A DNA stretch of 64,000 nucleotides from JAGWAJ01 sp965215155 (GTDB taxonomy: Bacteria > Acidobacteriota > Vicinamibacteria > Vicinamibacterales > UBA8438): assembly GCA_965215155.1 (NCBI GenBank), contig CBDCCY010000004.1:2294001-2358000 (forward strand), written 5' to 3'. The position numbers were made by a program, and so were the translations under genes. Below the pieces are notes generated by a model. It was not told the DNA's origin. It ran no database searches and worked only from the letters and a program-made list of their open reading frames with translations. Positions 35,868 to 44,842 of this stretch are shown in pieces; the stretch's first letter is position 1, and every line of letters begins with the position of its first letter.

Positions 35868-37685
35868 ATGACCCTGCGCACGCGCCTGTTCCTCGCCGCC
35901 TTCGGGATCGCCGGCGCCAGCCTGCTCGTGGCGGCGGCGCTGGTCGCGTGGTCGCTGGAGCGGCAGTTGCTGGCCCGCATCGAATCCGACCTCCTGGCCG
36001 AGACGCGCCTCGTCGCGGACCTCGTCGCGCGGCTCGGGCCGTTGCCGGCGGTGGCGGACCTCGATAGGGAGGCCGACGCGTTCGGCGACACTCTCGGGGC
36101 GCGCGTGACGCTGATCGCACCGGACGGGCGGGTGGTCGGCGACACGGCGGAGGACGGCGCCTCGCTCGCCGCGATGGAGAACCATGGCACGCGGCCCGAG
36201 GTCGAACTCGCGCTGGCCACCGGGCGGGGGGTCACGCGCCGCTTCAGCACGACCGTCGAGCGGGACCTGCTGTACGTCGCGATCGCGGTCGATCAGCCCG
36301 GACTGGGAGTCGTGCGCCTCGCACTGCCGCTGACGGAGGTCGACGAGCAGATCGGTTCGGTGCAGCGGGCGACGGCCGTCGGGCTGCTGGCGGCGCTCGC
36401 GGGCGCGGTCGTGCTCGCCTGGATCGTGTCCACCCGCCTGAGCCGCCGCGTCAGCGAGATCGCCGCGGTCGCCCGGCGCTACGTCCAGGGCGATCTCACG
36501 GTCCAGGTCGGGCATTCCGGCGACGACGAGTTCGGCACCGTGGCGCGCGCCCTCGATTCCGCGGTGCGCGAGCTGGGACGGAGGCTCGGCGAGCTCTCCC
36601 GGAACCGCCGGCTGACCGACGCCATCCTCTCGAGCATGGCGGAGGGCGTCCTGGTCGTCGACGCGCGCGGCTACGCCCAGATGGCCAACGACGCCGTCCG
36701 CCGGATGCTGCAGATGTCGGAATCCCCGGTCGGACGGCACTACGTCGAGCTCATCCGCCATCCCGATGTGGCGAAGCAGATCGGACGCGCCCTCGACGAG
36801 GGCGGCTCGTCCCGGCGCGAGATCACGCTCAGCACCGAGCCGGCCAAGGTATGCCTGGCCAGTGCGACGCCGTTCGTGGCGCGGGACGAGCCGGGAGTGG
36901 CTCTCGTGCTCCACGACGTGAGCGAGTACCGGCGGGCGGAGCAGATCCGGCAGGACTTCGTCGCCAACGTCTCGCACGAGCTGCGCACTCCGCTGACGGC
37001 GATTCGCGGCTCCGTCGACGCGCTCCTCGACGAGTCGGACCCGGCGGCGCAGAAGCGCTTCCTGGCGATCATCGCGCGGCACACGACGCGGATGGAGCGC
37101 CTGGTGGCCGACCTGCTGCGGCTGGCGCGCCTCGATGCGGGCCAGGAAGGGCTGAGCGTCGCCGCGTGCTCCACGGCGGCGCTCTTCGAGAGCGTGGAGA
37201 CCGAGCTGGCGCCGCTGGCGCGGGCGAAGCGCCAGCGGCTGGAGCACCACGTGGATGCCGGCGCCGACACCGTGCTCGTCGATCCGGCGAAGTTCCACGA
37301 CGTGCTGCGGAACCTGATTGACAACGCCGCCCACTACGCTCCGGCGGAGAGCGTAATCTCGCTCAGCGCCTCCGTGCACGAGGAGCGGAAGGGCATGGTG
37401 CTGACGGTGGCGGATCGGGGGCCGGGCATCCCGGATGCCGATCTGCCCCGCGTCTTCGAGCGTTTCTACCGGGTGGAGCGGTCGCGGGCGCGCAATCCCG
37501 GCGGCACGGGGCTCGGGCTCGCCATCGTCAAGCACCTCGTGGGACTGCACGGCGGGACGATCGCCGCGACGAACCGCCCCGGCGGCGGAACGATGTTTGT
37601 GGTCACGGTGCCCGGGCTGCCGGAGGGCGCGGATGCCGGCGGGGCCGACGACCGCTCCGCGGCCCACGCCCCCACCCCCATCTGA
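35868..37685 (+). CDS. phoR: Phosphate sensor histidine kinase PhoR
   Basis: The 605-residue kinase has a membrane helix at about 8-29, a periplasmic sensor region, a second helix at 168-187, a HAMP segment (RRVSEIAAVARRYVQGD), a PAS domain (about 250-350: AILSSMAEGVLVVDARGYAQ) and a HisKA domain with His370 in NVSHELRTPL. The ATPase domain carries N box NLIDNAAHYA, G1 DRGPGIP and G2 GGTGLGLAI. With phoU and phoB just upstream it should be PhoR. A 191-bp gap with two inverted repeats separates it from phoB, so it may have its own expression control. Confidence 0.9.
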   Translation: MTLRTRLFLAAFGIAGASLLVAAALVAWSLERQLLARIESDLLAETRLVADLVARLGPLPAVADLDREADAFGDTLGARVTLIAPDGRVVGDTAEDGASLAAMENHGTRPEVELALATGRGVTRRFSTTVERDLLYVAIAVDQPGLGVVRLALPLTEVDEQIGSVQRATAVGLLAALAGAVVLAWIVSTRLSRRVSEIAAVARRYVQGDLTVQVGHSGDDEFGTVARALDSAVRELGRRLGELSRNRRLTDAILSSMAEGVLVVDARGYAQMANDAVRRMLQMSESPVGRHYVELIRHPDVAKQIGRALDEGGSSRREITLSTEPAKVCLASATPFVARDEPGVALVLHDVSEYRRAEQIRQDFVANVSHELRTPLTAIRGSVDALLDESDPAAQKRFLAIIARHTTRMERLVADLLRLARLDAGQEGLSVAACSTAALFESVETELAPLARAKRQRLEHHVDAGADTVLVDPAKFHDVLRNLIDNAAHYAPAESVISLSASVHEERKGMVLTVADRGPGIPDADLPRVFERFYRVERSRARNPGGTGLGLAIVKHLVGLHGGTIAATNRPGGGTMFVVTVPGLPEGADAGGADDRSAAHAPTPI

Positions 37686-37800
37686 CGGGCGCACCCCGCC
37701 ATCGTCGCCTGACGGCTCCCCTCGGCGCCCGACCCGGCGCACAGCCGCCAACACGAGAACCGCGTCGGCTCAGGGGTCCGCACCGCCTCCGCGGGCCGTC

Positions 37801-38508
37801 TCAGTTGGCGGTGGGATCGTCGGCCCGGCCGCGACCGGAATCGATCACCCAGGCCAGGTTCGATTCGAGGGGCTGCCGCAGATCGATGTGGCCGGCGAGG
37901 GTGTCGACCTCCCGCCCCGCGACCATGATCTGCACGGCGCCGATCTCCGGCACGTTCAGGGTCAGCGCGTTGACGAGCGCGTACACGGTGAAGAGCTCGT
38001 CGAGCGAGCCGCCGGGGTGTTCGGCCGACACCTCCCGGCTGAGATCGACGAACGCGTTGCCGTCATCCGCCAGGTAGAGCGAGCGCAAGCGGGTGCCCTC
38101 AGGGAATGGAGACAGGAGGGGCAGTGGGGCCGGATCGAGCTGGCGCCGGACGATCGCCCGCGCCCGGGCGGTCGGGTCGCTTCCGGGCTCGACGCGCCGC
38201 TCGCGGCCGACCAGCCCCGTGCCGTCGCGGGACAGGTAGAACAGCGTCACGCGCGCCAGGGTTCCCCCGCCGCCGGTCTCGGCCACCGTCGAGTCGGACG
38301 CGGGAAGAAACGTCGGGCCGTACCAGCGCAGCAGCAGCACGAGCGCGACGAGGCCCGCCCCGAGCGCCACCCCTGCGACGAAGCGCACCACCCCGAGGTA
38401 CGGCCGGCGCTTGCGCGTCCGCCGGCGAACGCGACGGGTCGCGAGCCTCCGCCGGTGGCGGGAGCGGGGAGGACGCACGGGTCGGTCGGGGCCGGACAGG
38501 TTCAACAT
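37801..38508 (-). CDS. GerMN-domain membrane protein
   Basis: The 235-residue protein has an Arg-rich cytoplasmic N-terminus (RRLATRRVRRRTRKRR), one membrane helix (VVRFVAGVALGAGLVALVLLL) and an extracytoplasmic GerMN domain (ARVTLFYLSRDGTGLVGRER, FPEGTRLRSLYLADDGNAFV, LVNALTLNVPEIGAVQIMV). The domain is known from spore germination and lipoprotein LpqB; in Gram-negatives it often follows an N-acetylmuramoyl-alanine amidase, as here. The ATG lies five bases after the amidase stop, so translation is coupled. Confidence 0.82.
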   Translation of the reverse strand: MLNLSGPDRPVRPPRSRHRRRLATRRVRRRTRKRRPYLGVVRFVAGVALGAGLVALVLLLRWYGPTFLPASDSTVAETGGGGTLARVTLFYLSRDGTGLVGRERRVEPGSDPTARARAIVRRQLDPAPLPLLSPFPEGTRLRSLYLADDGNAFVDLSREVSAEHPGGSLDELFTVYALVNALTLNVPEIGAVQIMVAGREVDTLAGHIDLRQPLESNLAWVIDSGRGRADDPTAN

Positions 38509-38513
38509 GGCGA

Positions 38514-40259
38514 TCAGGACTGGCCCGACACCTGTGAAGACGCCGCGGCGCCCCCGACGTCTGTGGCGGCGTCGCCGACGGCCTCGTCGTCCGCGGGCAG
38601 CGTCGGCAGCCGCTCGAGGTAGTCGCGGAAGCGCAGCACGGCGGCGATCAGGGCATCGACTACCTCGTTCTGGAACGACGCCGTGGTCAGCTCCCGCTCC
38701 TGCGCGGGGTGCGAGATGAAGCCCATCTCGACGAGCACCGCCGGCATGTTGGCCCCGACCAGCACCCGGAAGGGCGCCTGCTGAATCGCGCGCGGGCTCA
38801 TCGGTACGCGCTGCCGGAGCTCGTCCTCCACCAGCTCGGCGAGCTGCGCCGAGCGGTCGACGTGGCGGGCCTGCGCCATCTCCCACTCGACGATGTCGAT
38901 CTCGCGGGCACCGCCGCCCACGACCGACAGCAGCGGCGCCTCGCGCTCCGCGACTTCGCGGGCCTCCGCGCCGTACTCCTCGATGCTGAGGTAGAAGACC
39001 TCCGCGCCCCGGCGGGCGACGCTGCGGGAGGAGTTCGCGTGCAGGCTGATAAACAGGTCGGCCTTGTTGTTGTTGGCGACGGCCGCGCGCTCGTCGATCG
39101 GAACCACCGTGTCGCCCGTGCGCGTCAGGATGACGCGGGCGCCGAGACGCGCCTCGATCGCCGTGCGCAGCCGCCGGGCGACCCCCAGCGTCACGTTCTT
39201 CTCGAGCGTCCCTTCCGGTCCACGCGCGCCCTCGTCGGTGCCGCCGTGCCCCGCGTCGACGACGATGGTGCGGATGGTCGGGACGCCGGCGAAGTCGGGC
39301 AAGGCCTCCGCGCCGGGTCGGTCGCCGCCGGGGCGGGCTGCATCGCTCGGGCGCCGGGGCGGGTTCGCCCCGGGGCGGGCGCGTGCGGCAGGCCCGGCGG
39401 GGCGCCCGGGGCGCGTTCCCGCTGCCGCCCGGCCCGCTCCCGGCCGGGTAGCGCCGCCGGCCGTTCCCGCGAAGGCTGCCGCGTCCGCCGCCAGCAGATC
39501 GATCACGAGGCGCGCCTCGCCGCCGGCCGCGGACGGCTGCGTGACGCGGAACGAGTCGAACGCCGGGCCGAGCTCGATCGTCAGGCCGGGGAGGTCCGCG
39601 TCGACCTCGATGCTGCGGACGATCTCCCCGCGGGCCGGAGACAGCCGGACGACGTCGATGGCGGCGGCCTCGAACCGGATGAGGAGCCGGCCCGGCTCCT
39701 CGATGATGCGATGGGGGGTGCCCGGCGTCGTCTCGACGCTCAACCGCCCGGTGCGTGCGCGCGGCCGGTAGCGGGCCGCCACGCGGGGAACACGGACGTC
39801 GCCGATCAGGACAAGACCCGACCGCGGACGGACCTCGACGCGACGGTCGGCGATCGACGACAAGGCCCGGTTGATGAAGTCGAGCGGCACCCACCACCGC
39901 CCTTCGATCTGCCGGGGCGGAGAGCCCAACGAGACGAGCCGCCCGCCGACGGAGACGAGCCGCTCGCCGGCCGTCAGCAGGACCTCCTGCTCCCGCGAAC
40001 GGAGCGCCAGCGTGCCGGTGGCGGTGTCGTCCCGCAGGTCGAGCTCGAACAGCTCCGCCAGCACGCGGAGCGGAACCAGCCTCCGCCCCTCGACCTCAAT
40101 CGACTCGAGCGGCTGCCGGGCACCGGGGGAGACGAGGGTCAGCGGCGGCGCCGACGATTGCGCGGCGGCGGGCGGCGGGGCGGCGAGGAGCGCGAGCAGA
40201 GGAGCCACGAGCGCAGCGAGGTGCAACGGGCAATCGCGAGCGCTCGATGGCAGGAACAC
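38514..40259 (-). CDS. N-acetylmuramoyl-L-alanine amidase with copper-amine-oxidase-like and AMIN-like N-terminus
   Basis: The protein has about 581 residues with an export signal (LHLAALVAPLLALLAAPPPA). N-terminal copper-amine-oxidase-N-like strands (RRLVPLRVLAELFEL, RWWVPLDFINRAL) come first, then an AMIN-like beta domain, a Pro/Arg/Ala linker (about residues 290-340) and a C-terminal Amidase_3 domain: IVVDAGHGGTDEGARG, ARVILTRTGDTVV, ADLFISLHANSS and PAVLVEMGFISHP, containing the zinc His/Glu residues. It removes stem peptides from peptidoglycan during division. The start is uncertain (GTG 40259 assumed); it overlaps nothing essential of the divergent DUF218 gene. Confidence 0.88.
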   Translation of the reverse strand: MFLPSSARDCPLHLAALVAPLLALLAAPPPAAAQSSAPPLTLVSPGARQPLESIEVEGRRLVPLRVLAELFELDLRDDTATGTLALRSREQEVLLTAGERLVSVGGRLVSLGSPPRQIEGRWWVPLDFINRALSSIADRRVEVRPRSGLVLIGDVRVPRVAARYRPRARTGRLSVETTPGTPHRIIEEPGRLLIRFEAAAIDVVRLSPARGEIVRSIEVDADLPGLTIELGPAFDSFRVTQPSAAGGEARLVIDLLAADAAAFAGTAGGATRPGAGRAAAGTRPGRPAGPAARARPGANPPRRPSDAARPGGDRPGAEALPDFAGVPTIRTIVVDAGHGGTDEGARGPEGTLEKNVTLGVARRLRTAIEARLGARVILTRTGDTVVPIDERAAVANNNKADLFISLHANSSRSVARRGAEVFYLSIEEYGAEAREVAEREAPLLSVVGGGAREIDIVEWEMAQARHVDRSAQLAELVEDELRQRVPMSPRAIQQAPFRVLVGANMPAVLVEMGFISHPAQERELTTASFQNEVVDALIAAVLRFRDYLERLPTLPADDEAVGDAATDVGGAAASSQVSGQS

Positions 40260-40297
40260 CTGTGAGCAATCATAGCATCCGCGTGGTCCCGTCCGGC

Positions 40298-41050
40298 ATG
40301 CGGTTCGGGGAGGGGGTACGCTGGGGCGTGGCGTCGCGCCCCCCGTCCGACACCGTCCCGCGATCGGCTGGCAAGGCCGTCGGCCGGACCGCCCCGGCAC
40401 TTCCCTTCGAGGCCGCGATGCGCGTGCTGTGGGAGTACCTGCTCGTCGCCCAGCCGCCCGCGCCCGCCGACGTCATCTTCGTCTTCGGCAGCCAGGACCT
40501 GGCGATGCCGGACCGGGCGGCGGAACTCTACCGGGCCGGCTACGCGCCGGCGATCCTCGTGACCGGCGGCTTCGGCCGCATGACGCGCGGCGTCTTCGAC
40601 CGGCCGGAGGCGCTCGTCTTCCGCGCCCGGATGGTTGCGGCAGGGGTCGCCGACACGGCGATAGTGACGGAAACCGAAGCCGGCAACACCCTGGAGAACG
40701 TATGCTTCGGGCTCGCGGCGCTCCGGCGCGCGGCCCGCCCCGTGCGTTCCGCGCTGCTGGTCGCCAAGGGCTTCGTGATGCGCCGCGCCGTGGCGACGTT
40801 CGCCGCGCAGGCGCCGGAGGTGCACGTCCGTGCGTGCCCGCCGACGCCCCGACTGTCGGAGGCGATGGACCGCCCTGCGGAGGCCTTCGCGGGCCGCCTC
40901 GTCGCCGAGCTCGACCGCCTCGACCGCTACGGCGCCCGCGGCGACATTGCGTGCCAGCGGATCCCCCCTGCCGTCCGCGACGCCGCTCGTCAGATTCGAG
41001 AGCTGGGAGGCGGCGCCCCCTCGCGTCCGCGGCCACGCGATCCGGCGTAG
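40298..41050 (+). CDS. YdcF-like DUF218 protein
   Basis: The protein has about 250 residues with the DUF218 core DVIFVFGSQD, YRAGYAPAILVTGGFGRMT, VTETEAGNTLENVCFGLAAL and ALLVAKGFVMRRAVATF, as in E. coli YdcF (S-adenosylmethionine-binding, function unclear) and SanA. There is no membrane segment, unlike ElyC/SanA. ATG 40298 or an in-frame start near 40247 are both possible; no ribosome site decides. It is the last ordinary gene before the LuxR/insertion region. Confidence 0.72.
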   Translation: MRFGEGVRWGVASRPPSDTVPRSAGKAVGRTAPALPFEAAMRVLWEYLLVAQPPAPADVIFVFGSQDLAMPDRAAELYRAGYAPAILVTGGFGRMTRGVFDRPEALVFRARMVAAGVADTAIVTETEAGNTLENVCFGLAALRRAARPVRSALLVAKGFVMRRAVATFAAQAPEVHVRACPPTPRLSEAMDRPAEAFAGRLVAELDRLDRYGARGDIACQRIPPAVRDAARQIRELGGGAPSRPRPRDPA

Positions 41051-41064
41051 CGGCGGCAAGCGTC

Positions 41065-41080
41065 CTGCCAATTTGGGTAG
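41065..41080. promoter_or_regulatory. Dyad operator copy A, upstream of the intact LuxR gene
   Basis: CTGCCA ATTT GGGTAG, followed by GGACGG. The left half-site is perfect and the right half is degenerate. The -10-like GATACT begins 24 bp after the dyad, the same spacing as in copies B to D. It lies about 190 bp before the LuxR start. Confidence 0.6.
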
Positions 41081-41270
41081 GGACGGGGAGGATGGGCGGC
41101 AGCGATACTGCACGCTCCGGCGGCCGTACCGAACGTCAGACTGGGGCCACGTCAAGGGGCGGTCTTGCGATCGAGGGCGCCGTCGGGCGTTCGCGACCGC
41201 TGCCGGGCTGGGTCGCTCTCGTCTTCTGGTGACGGGCTCGCGCACCCGTCTCTCGGCCGGGACGCACGGA

Positions 41271-42407
41271 ATGAGCGACCGAGACGCGTTCGAGAGGGTT
41301 CTGGCGTCGCTGTACGGCGCCATGCTCGACGACGCGCGCTGGCCGGCCACCTCGGCCCTGATCGACGAGGCCTGCGGCCTGACGGGCAGTACGCTCATGG
41401 TCGGCGAGGGCCCGAGCGACGACGTGCGCGTCGGCTTCGTCGGCCTCTACTACCGCGGGCGGCGCCGCCGGGACCTGGAGCGCGAGTACCTCGAGCTCTA
41501 TCACCCCATCGACGAACGCATACCGCGGGTACGGCGACAGCCCTACGGGCGTCTGGTTCACGTCAGCGACCAGTACACGCCCGAGGAACTAAAGGCCTCG
41601 CGCGCATACAACGAGGGCCTGATCCGGGCGCAGTACGGAAACAGCCTGGCGGTGCGTCTGAAGGGGCTGGACGGTTCCCACGTGTCCTGGGGCATCGGTG
41701 ATCCCGTTACAGCCGATGGGTGGGGGGTGTCGCAGATCCGCATACTCGAGAGGCTGGCACCCCACGTTCGGCAGTTCGTCTGCGTTCGCCAGGCGCTGGT
41801 TCGCGCCGAGGCGGCGAGGACGACCGTGTCGGCCCTGCTCGACAACCCGCGGATCGGCGTCGTCCACCTGGATCGGCGCGGGCGGATCCTGGCCGCGAAC
41901 GACCGCGCGCGCCGCATCCTGCTGGGCGGCGACGGGCTGTCGGACAGCGACGGGGTGCTGCACGCGCAGGCGCCGGACGACGAGCTCCGTCTCCAGCGGT
42001 TGGTGGCCGCCGCGCTTCCCGCCACCGGCGCGGTCGCGGTCGGGGGCTCCACGCTGCTCCACCGTTCGTCCGCCTTGCCGCCGTTCGTGGCCCACGTCAA
42101 GCCCGTGAGCGTGCCCCAACCGGACTACGGCGCCCGGCATGTCGCCGCCCTGGTCCTGATTCACGAGCTGGGCCGCCAGCAGCGTGTCGATCCGGGCCTC
42201 GTGGCCACAACCCTCGGGCTCACGCCCGCGGAGAGCCAGGTGGCGGTCTGGTTGGCGGCAGGCAAGAGCGTGGCCGAGATGGCCGAGGCGACCGGGCACA
42301 CGAAGGGCGCCATCTACTGGCACCTGAAGCAGATCTACCAGAAGCTGCCGGTCTCCCGGCAGGCGGACCTGGTGCGGTTGGTGCTGTCGATCGGCGAACT
42401 CGGTTAG
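41271..42407 (+). CDS. LuxR-type transcriptional regulator with PAS-like sensor region (intact paralogue)
   Basis: The 378-residue protein has an N-terminal region of unknown type (DAFERVLASLYGAMLDDARW, SDQYTPEELKASRAYNEGLI) and a PAS-like middle (residues about 190-230: GVVHLDRRGRILAANDRARR). The C-terminal LuxR helix-turn-helix runs from about 305 (LGLTPAESQVAVWLAAGKSV, EMAEATGHTKGAIYWHLKQIY). There is no acyl-homoserine-lactone domain or receiver domain. The signal is unknown. A dyad operator lies upstream and three more lie near downstream genes, so it probably controls this locus. ATG 41271 starts where homology to the paralogue begins. Confidence 0.82.
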   Translation: MSDRDAFERVLASLYGAMLDDARWPATSALIDEACGLTGSTLMVGEGPSDDVRVGFVGLYYRGRRRRDLEREYLELYHPIDERIPRVRRQPYGRLVHVSDQYTPEELKASRAYNEGLIRAQYGNSLAVRLKGLDGSHVSWGIGDPVTADGWGVSQIRILERLAPHVRQFVCVRQALVRAEAARTTVSALLDNPRIGVVHLDRRGRILAANDRARRILLGGDGLSDSDGVLHAQAPDDELRLQRLVAAALPATGAVAVGGSTLLHRSSALPPFVAHVKPVSVPQPDYGARHVAALVLIHELGRQQRVDPGLVATTLGLTPAESQVAVWLAAGKSVAEMAEATGHTKGAIYWHLKQIYQKLPVSRQADLVRLVLSIGELG

Positions 42408-42738
42408 ATCTGCCACCAACGCCCGAGAGCGGCCCCGCGCGTCATGCCGCCGGAAGGCAAGTGGACACCCGAGCGCAAGTCGCCGCTGATCCCGCCTGTC
42501 ATTCGCTCGATTCCCTGACTCTCGTGGCGAGTCGCAGGTTCGCCTCTACCCGCACCGACATTCCGAGGCACCTGCCAATTGTGGCAGGGACAGACCGGGC
42601 GAGGTGCAGTAGTACTTCGCCACCGACGGGTGCTTCCGAGGACGATGACGAGGCCGAGGCCATCTCAGGTTGCGCCGGCCCCGCGCGTCGGTACGAGGCC
42701 CCCCTGTTCATTCGGGCGCCGCACGGGTAAGGAGCGCC
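42408..42738. other. Intergenic region with operator B
   Basis: These 331 bp lie between the two LuxR-type genes. The only clear signal is the dyad at 42572 with its downstream -10-like element. No supported gene is seen. Confidence 0.6.
42572..42587. promoter_or_regulatory. Dyad operator copy B, upstream of the broken LuxR gene
   Basis: CTGCCA ATTG TGGCAG is a perfect six-base inverted repeat with a four-base centre, followed by GGACAG. TAGTAC begins 23 bp after the dyad and could be the -10, the geometry of an activator site overlapping the -35 region. The start codon of the paralogue is 151 bp further on. Confidence 0.7.
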
Positions 42739-43168
42739 ATGGTCGAGCAAGACGCATTCGAACGCATCCTGGGGTCGTTGTACGACGCCATGCTCGACGG
42801 TTCGGGCTGGACGGCCACCTCGGAGCTGATCGACGGCGCGTGCGACCTGAAGGGCAACGCCCTCGCGGTAGGCGAAGGTCCGTTGGAGGACATCCGGTTG
42901 AGCTTCGTGGGGATGTGCTACCGCGGGCAGCGGCGCATCGATTGGGAGCGGGAGTACGTCGAGGCCTACTATCCCACCGACGAACGCATACCCGTCTGCT
43001 GCAACCGCCGTTCGGTCGGCTATTGCATATGAAGACCGACCAGTACACGGAGGAGGAGCTGAAGCACTCGCGCGCCTACAACGAGTTCATGATCCCAGCG
43101 CAGTTCGGGAACAGCATGTGCGTAACGCTGGAGGGATTGGATGGCTCCTATGTGAGCTGGGCCGTCTG
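42739..43168 (+). pseudogene. LuxR-type regulator paralogue, 5' fragment (frameshifted, cut by ISAzo13-type element)
   Basis: The start ATG follows GGAG. The frame matches the intact paralogue (EQDAFERILGSLYDAMLDGS, GMCYRGQRRIDWEREYVEAYY, DERIP) until about 42991. There one base has been lost from CCN-CGT, and homology continues in another frame (LLQPPFGRLLHMKTDQYTEE, AYNEFMIPAQFGNSM). It ends at codon GTC-TG, where the insertion element begins; the missing base of that codon lies beyond the element at 44476. Confidence 0.9.
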
Positions 43169-44471
43169 GACTCTCGCCGTAATAAAGTGTCCGTTACGCG
43201 GGCCGGGGTAACAGGCTGTAGTTCCACTCGCCATGAAACGCATCGCGCTTGATGGACAGCCTGTCCATCTCCTCGTCCGTGACTCCCCGACCGGTTGGAT
43301 AGCTGGCCTCGTCCAGCTCCGACCGGATGGTCAGGCCGCCTTGCGTAGTCGTCGCGCCGATCACGTTCACCACCACCTCGTGACTCACCAGCGGTCGGCC
43401 ACGCCAGTTCTCCGTAATGTGGCAGAACATCCGGTGCTCGATCTTGTTCCACTTGCTGGTGCCCGGCGGAAAGTGGCACACCGAGATCCGCAGCCCGAGC
43501 GCGTCGGCCAGCTTCTGCAACTCGAACTTCCACAGCCGGCTGCGGCTGCTGTTGGAACCGCCTCCGTCCGCCGTGAGCAGCAACCGTGTGGCCGCCGGAT
43601 AGGCGTGACGCCCCATCTGCAGCCACCAGCGCCGCACCGTCTCCACCGCGAACTCCGCCGTGTCGTGGTCAACGCCGACGCTCACCCAGCCCGTGTTCGC
43701 CGTCAGGTCGTAGACCCCGTAGGGAATCGCCTTGCCGAGCTCCGGGTCGATGAAGTCATGAACCTTCACCTCCTCCGGTTTCCCCTTCGGACGCCATTCC
43801 CGGCCGCCGTTGCGGTAGCGACCGACCAATTCCTTCTTCTTCGTGTCGATCGAGGCCACCGGCTGCCCCAGGCGTTGGAACGCCCGCACGCGCCGCGCGA
43901 TGCGTCGGAACTGCGCATCCCGGTCCGGATGCTGACGGCCTTCGAGCGTCTTGCGGTTGGCCTGCAAGCTATAGCCCAGCTCGTGCAGCAGGCGGTTCAC
44001 CGTGCGCTCGCTGACCCGATGTCCTTCCGCCCCCAGTTGCTCCGCCAAGCGCGCCGCGCTGCTGCAGGTCCAGCGCAGCGGCCCCTGCGGGTCTCCCCGT
44101 GTGAACGGGTCGAGCAGACGCTCCAACGCCTGCACGAGGCCCGGATCGCGATCCACCAGCGCCTTGCGTCCGCCCCCCGGAGCGCGCACCCGAGGCCCGC
44201 CCGCCCCCGGCTCCGGCGGCGTGGCCGAATCCAGTTCCCGCACGCCGGCCCGAACCGTGCCGCGCGACAGCCCGGTCGCCTCTGCAACCCGCGCAATCCC
44301 CCCGCGTCCAATGGCGCGGGCTTCCGCCGCAGCCCAAAGGCGCCGCGTGCGTTCGTCCAACAGCGGCCTCAGCACGTTGAACTTCCCTTGCACCGCTTGC
44401 GTTACCGCGTTCATAGCGCCGACCATAGCAGAAACGGCCGCCAAAGGGGCAAGTTATTCTGGCGCTCCGCC
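43169..44471. mobile_element. ISAzo13-type insertion element
   Basis: The 1,303-bp element is inserted in the LuxR paralogue. The flanking TCTG is present at 43165-43168 and 44472-44475, consistent with a short target duplication. Removing the element plus one copy of TCTG restores S-W-A-V-C-D-P in line with S-W-G-I-G-D-P of the intact paralogue. The ends are imperfectly related: both have CGCC followed by AATAA about 8-18 bases from the tips. It has one transposase gene on the minus strand. Confidence 0.85.
43194..44414 (-). CDS. ISAzo13-family transposase
   Basis: The protein has about 406 residues. An N-terminal helix-turn-helix (RVAEATGLSRGTVRAGVREL) is followed by the DDE core: first Asp in VASIDTKKKELVGRYRNGGR, then DFIDPELGKAIPYGVYDL, second Asp in LLLTADGGGSNSSRSRLWK, and FPPGTSKWNKIEHRMFCHI with the final Glu. 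This is the Rhodopirellula-type/ISAzo13 family. The gene is complete; ATG 44414 is one of two close starts (44426 is the other). Confidence 0.92.
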   Translation of the reverse strand: MNAVTQAVQGKFNVLRPLLDERTRRLWAAAEARAIGRGGIARVAEATGLSRGTVRAGVRELDSATPPEPGAGGPRVRAPGGGRKALVDRDPGLVQALERLLDPFTRGDPQGPLRWTCSSAARLAEQLGAEGHRVSERTVNRLLHELGYSLQANRKTLEGRQHPDRDAQFRRIARRVRAFQRLGQPVASIDTKKKELVGRYRNGGREWRPKGKPEEVKVHDFIDPELGKAIPYGVYDLTANTGWVSVGVDHDTAEFAVETVRRWWLQMGRHAYPAATRLLLTADGGGSNSSRSRLWKFELQKLADALGLRISVCHFPPGTSKWNKIEHRMFCHITENWRGRPLVSHEVVVNVIGATTTQGGLTIRSELDEASYPTGRGVTDEEMDRLSIKRDAFHGEWNYSLLPRPA

Positions 44472-44763
44472 TCTGCGATCCTGTCGCGGCGGGTGGGTGG
44501 AGTTCCCCGCAGATCGCGATGGTCAAGGCGCTGGCGCCCCACATCCGGCAATACGGTGTCGTCCGCCAGGCACTCGTGCGAGCCGAGGCGCAGAACACGA
44601 CCGTGACCGCCCTTCTCAACAACTCGCGGCTCGGCGTCGTCCATCTGGATCGGCGTGGCCGGATCCTGGCTGCCAACGATCGAGCCTGCGCCGTCCTGCG
44701 GGGCGGCGACGGAGTTACGGCCCGGGACGGGGTGCTGCGTGCCCATGCACATGAAGACAGACG
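44472..44763 (+). pseudogene. LuxR-type paralogue, middle fragment
   Basis: This fragment continues the gene after the ISAzo13-type element: CDPVAAGGW, MVKALAPHIRQYGVVRQALV, LGVVHLDRRGRILAANDRA, VLRAHAHEDRR. It corresponds to the PAS-like part of the intact paralogue. It ends at GACAGACG, the 8-bp target duplicated by the IS66-type insertion. Confidence 0.9.
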
Positions 44764-44802
44764 GTCTTCGGTTAGCGGGTTCCGGATCGAAGCGTCAATG
44801 TT

Positions 44803-44831
44803 TTGACTTGTACAATTTTCCGGATTATGGC
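44803..44831 (+). promoter_or_regulatory. Probable promoter of the IS66-type transposase (copy 1)
   Basis: TTGACT, a 17-base spacer and TATGGC stand just before the GTG start at 44843 in an AT-rich patch. The same arrangement recurs in copy 2. Confidence 0.55.
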
Positions 44832-44842
44832 ATAACGGTGGC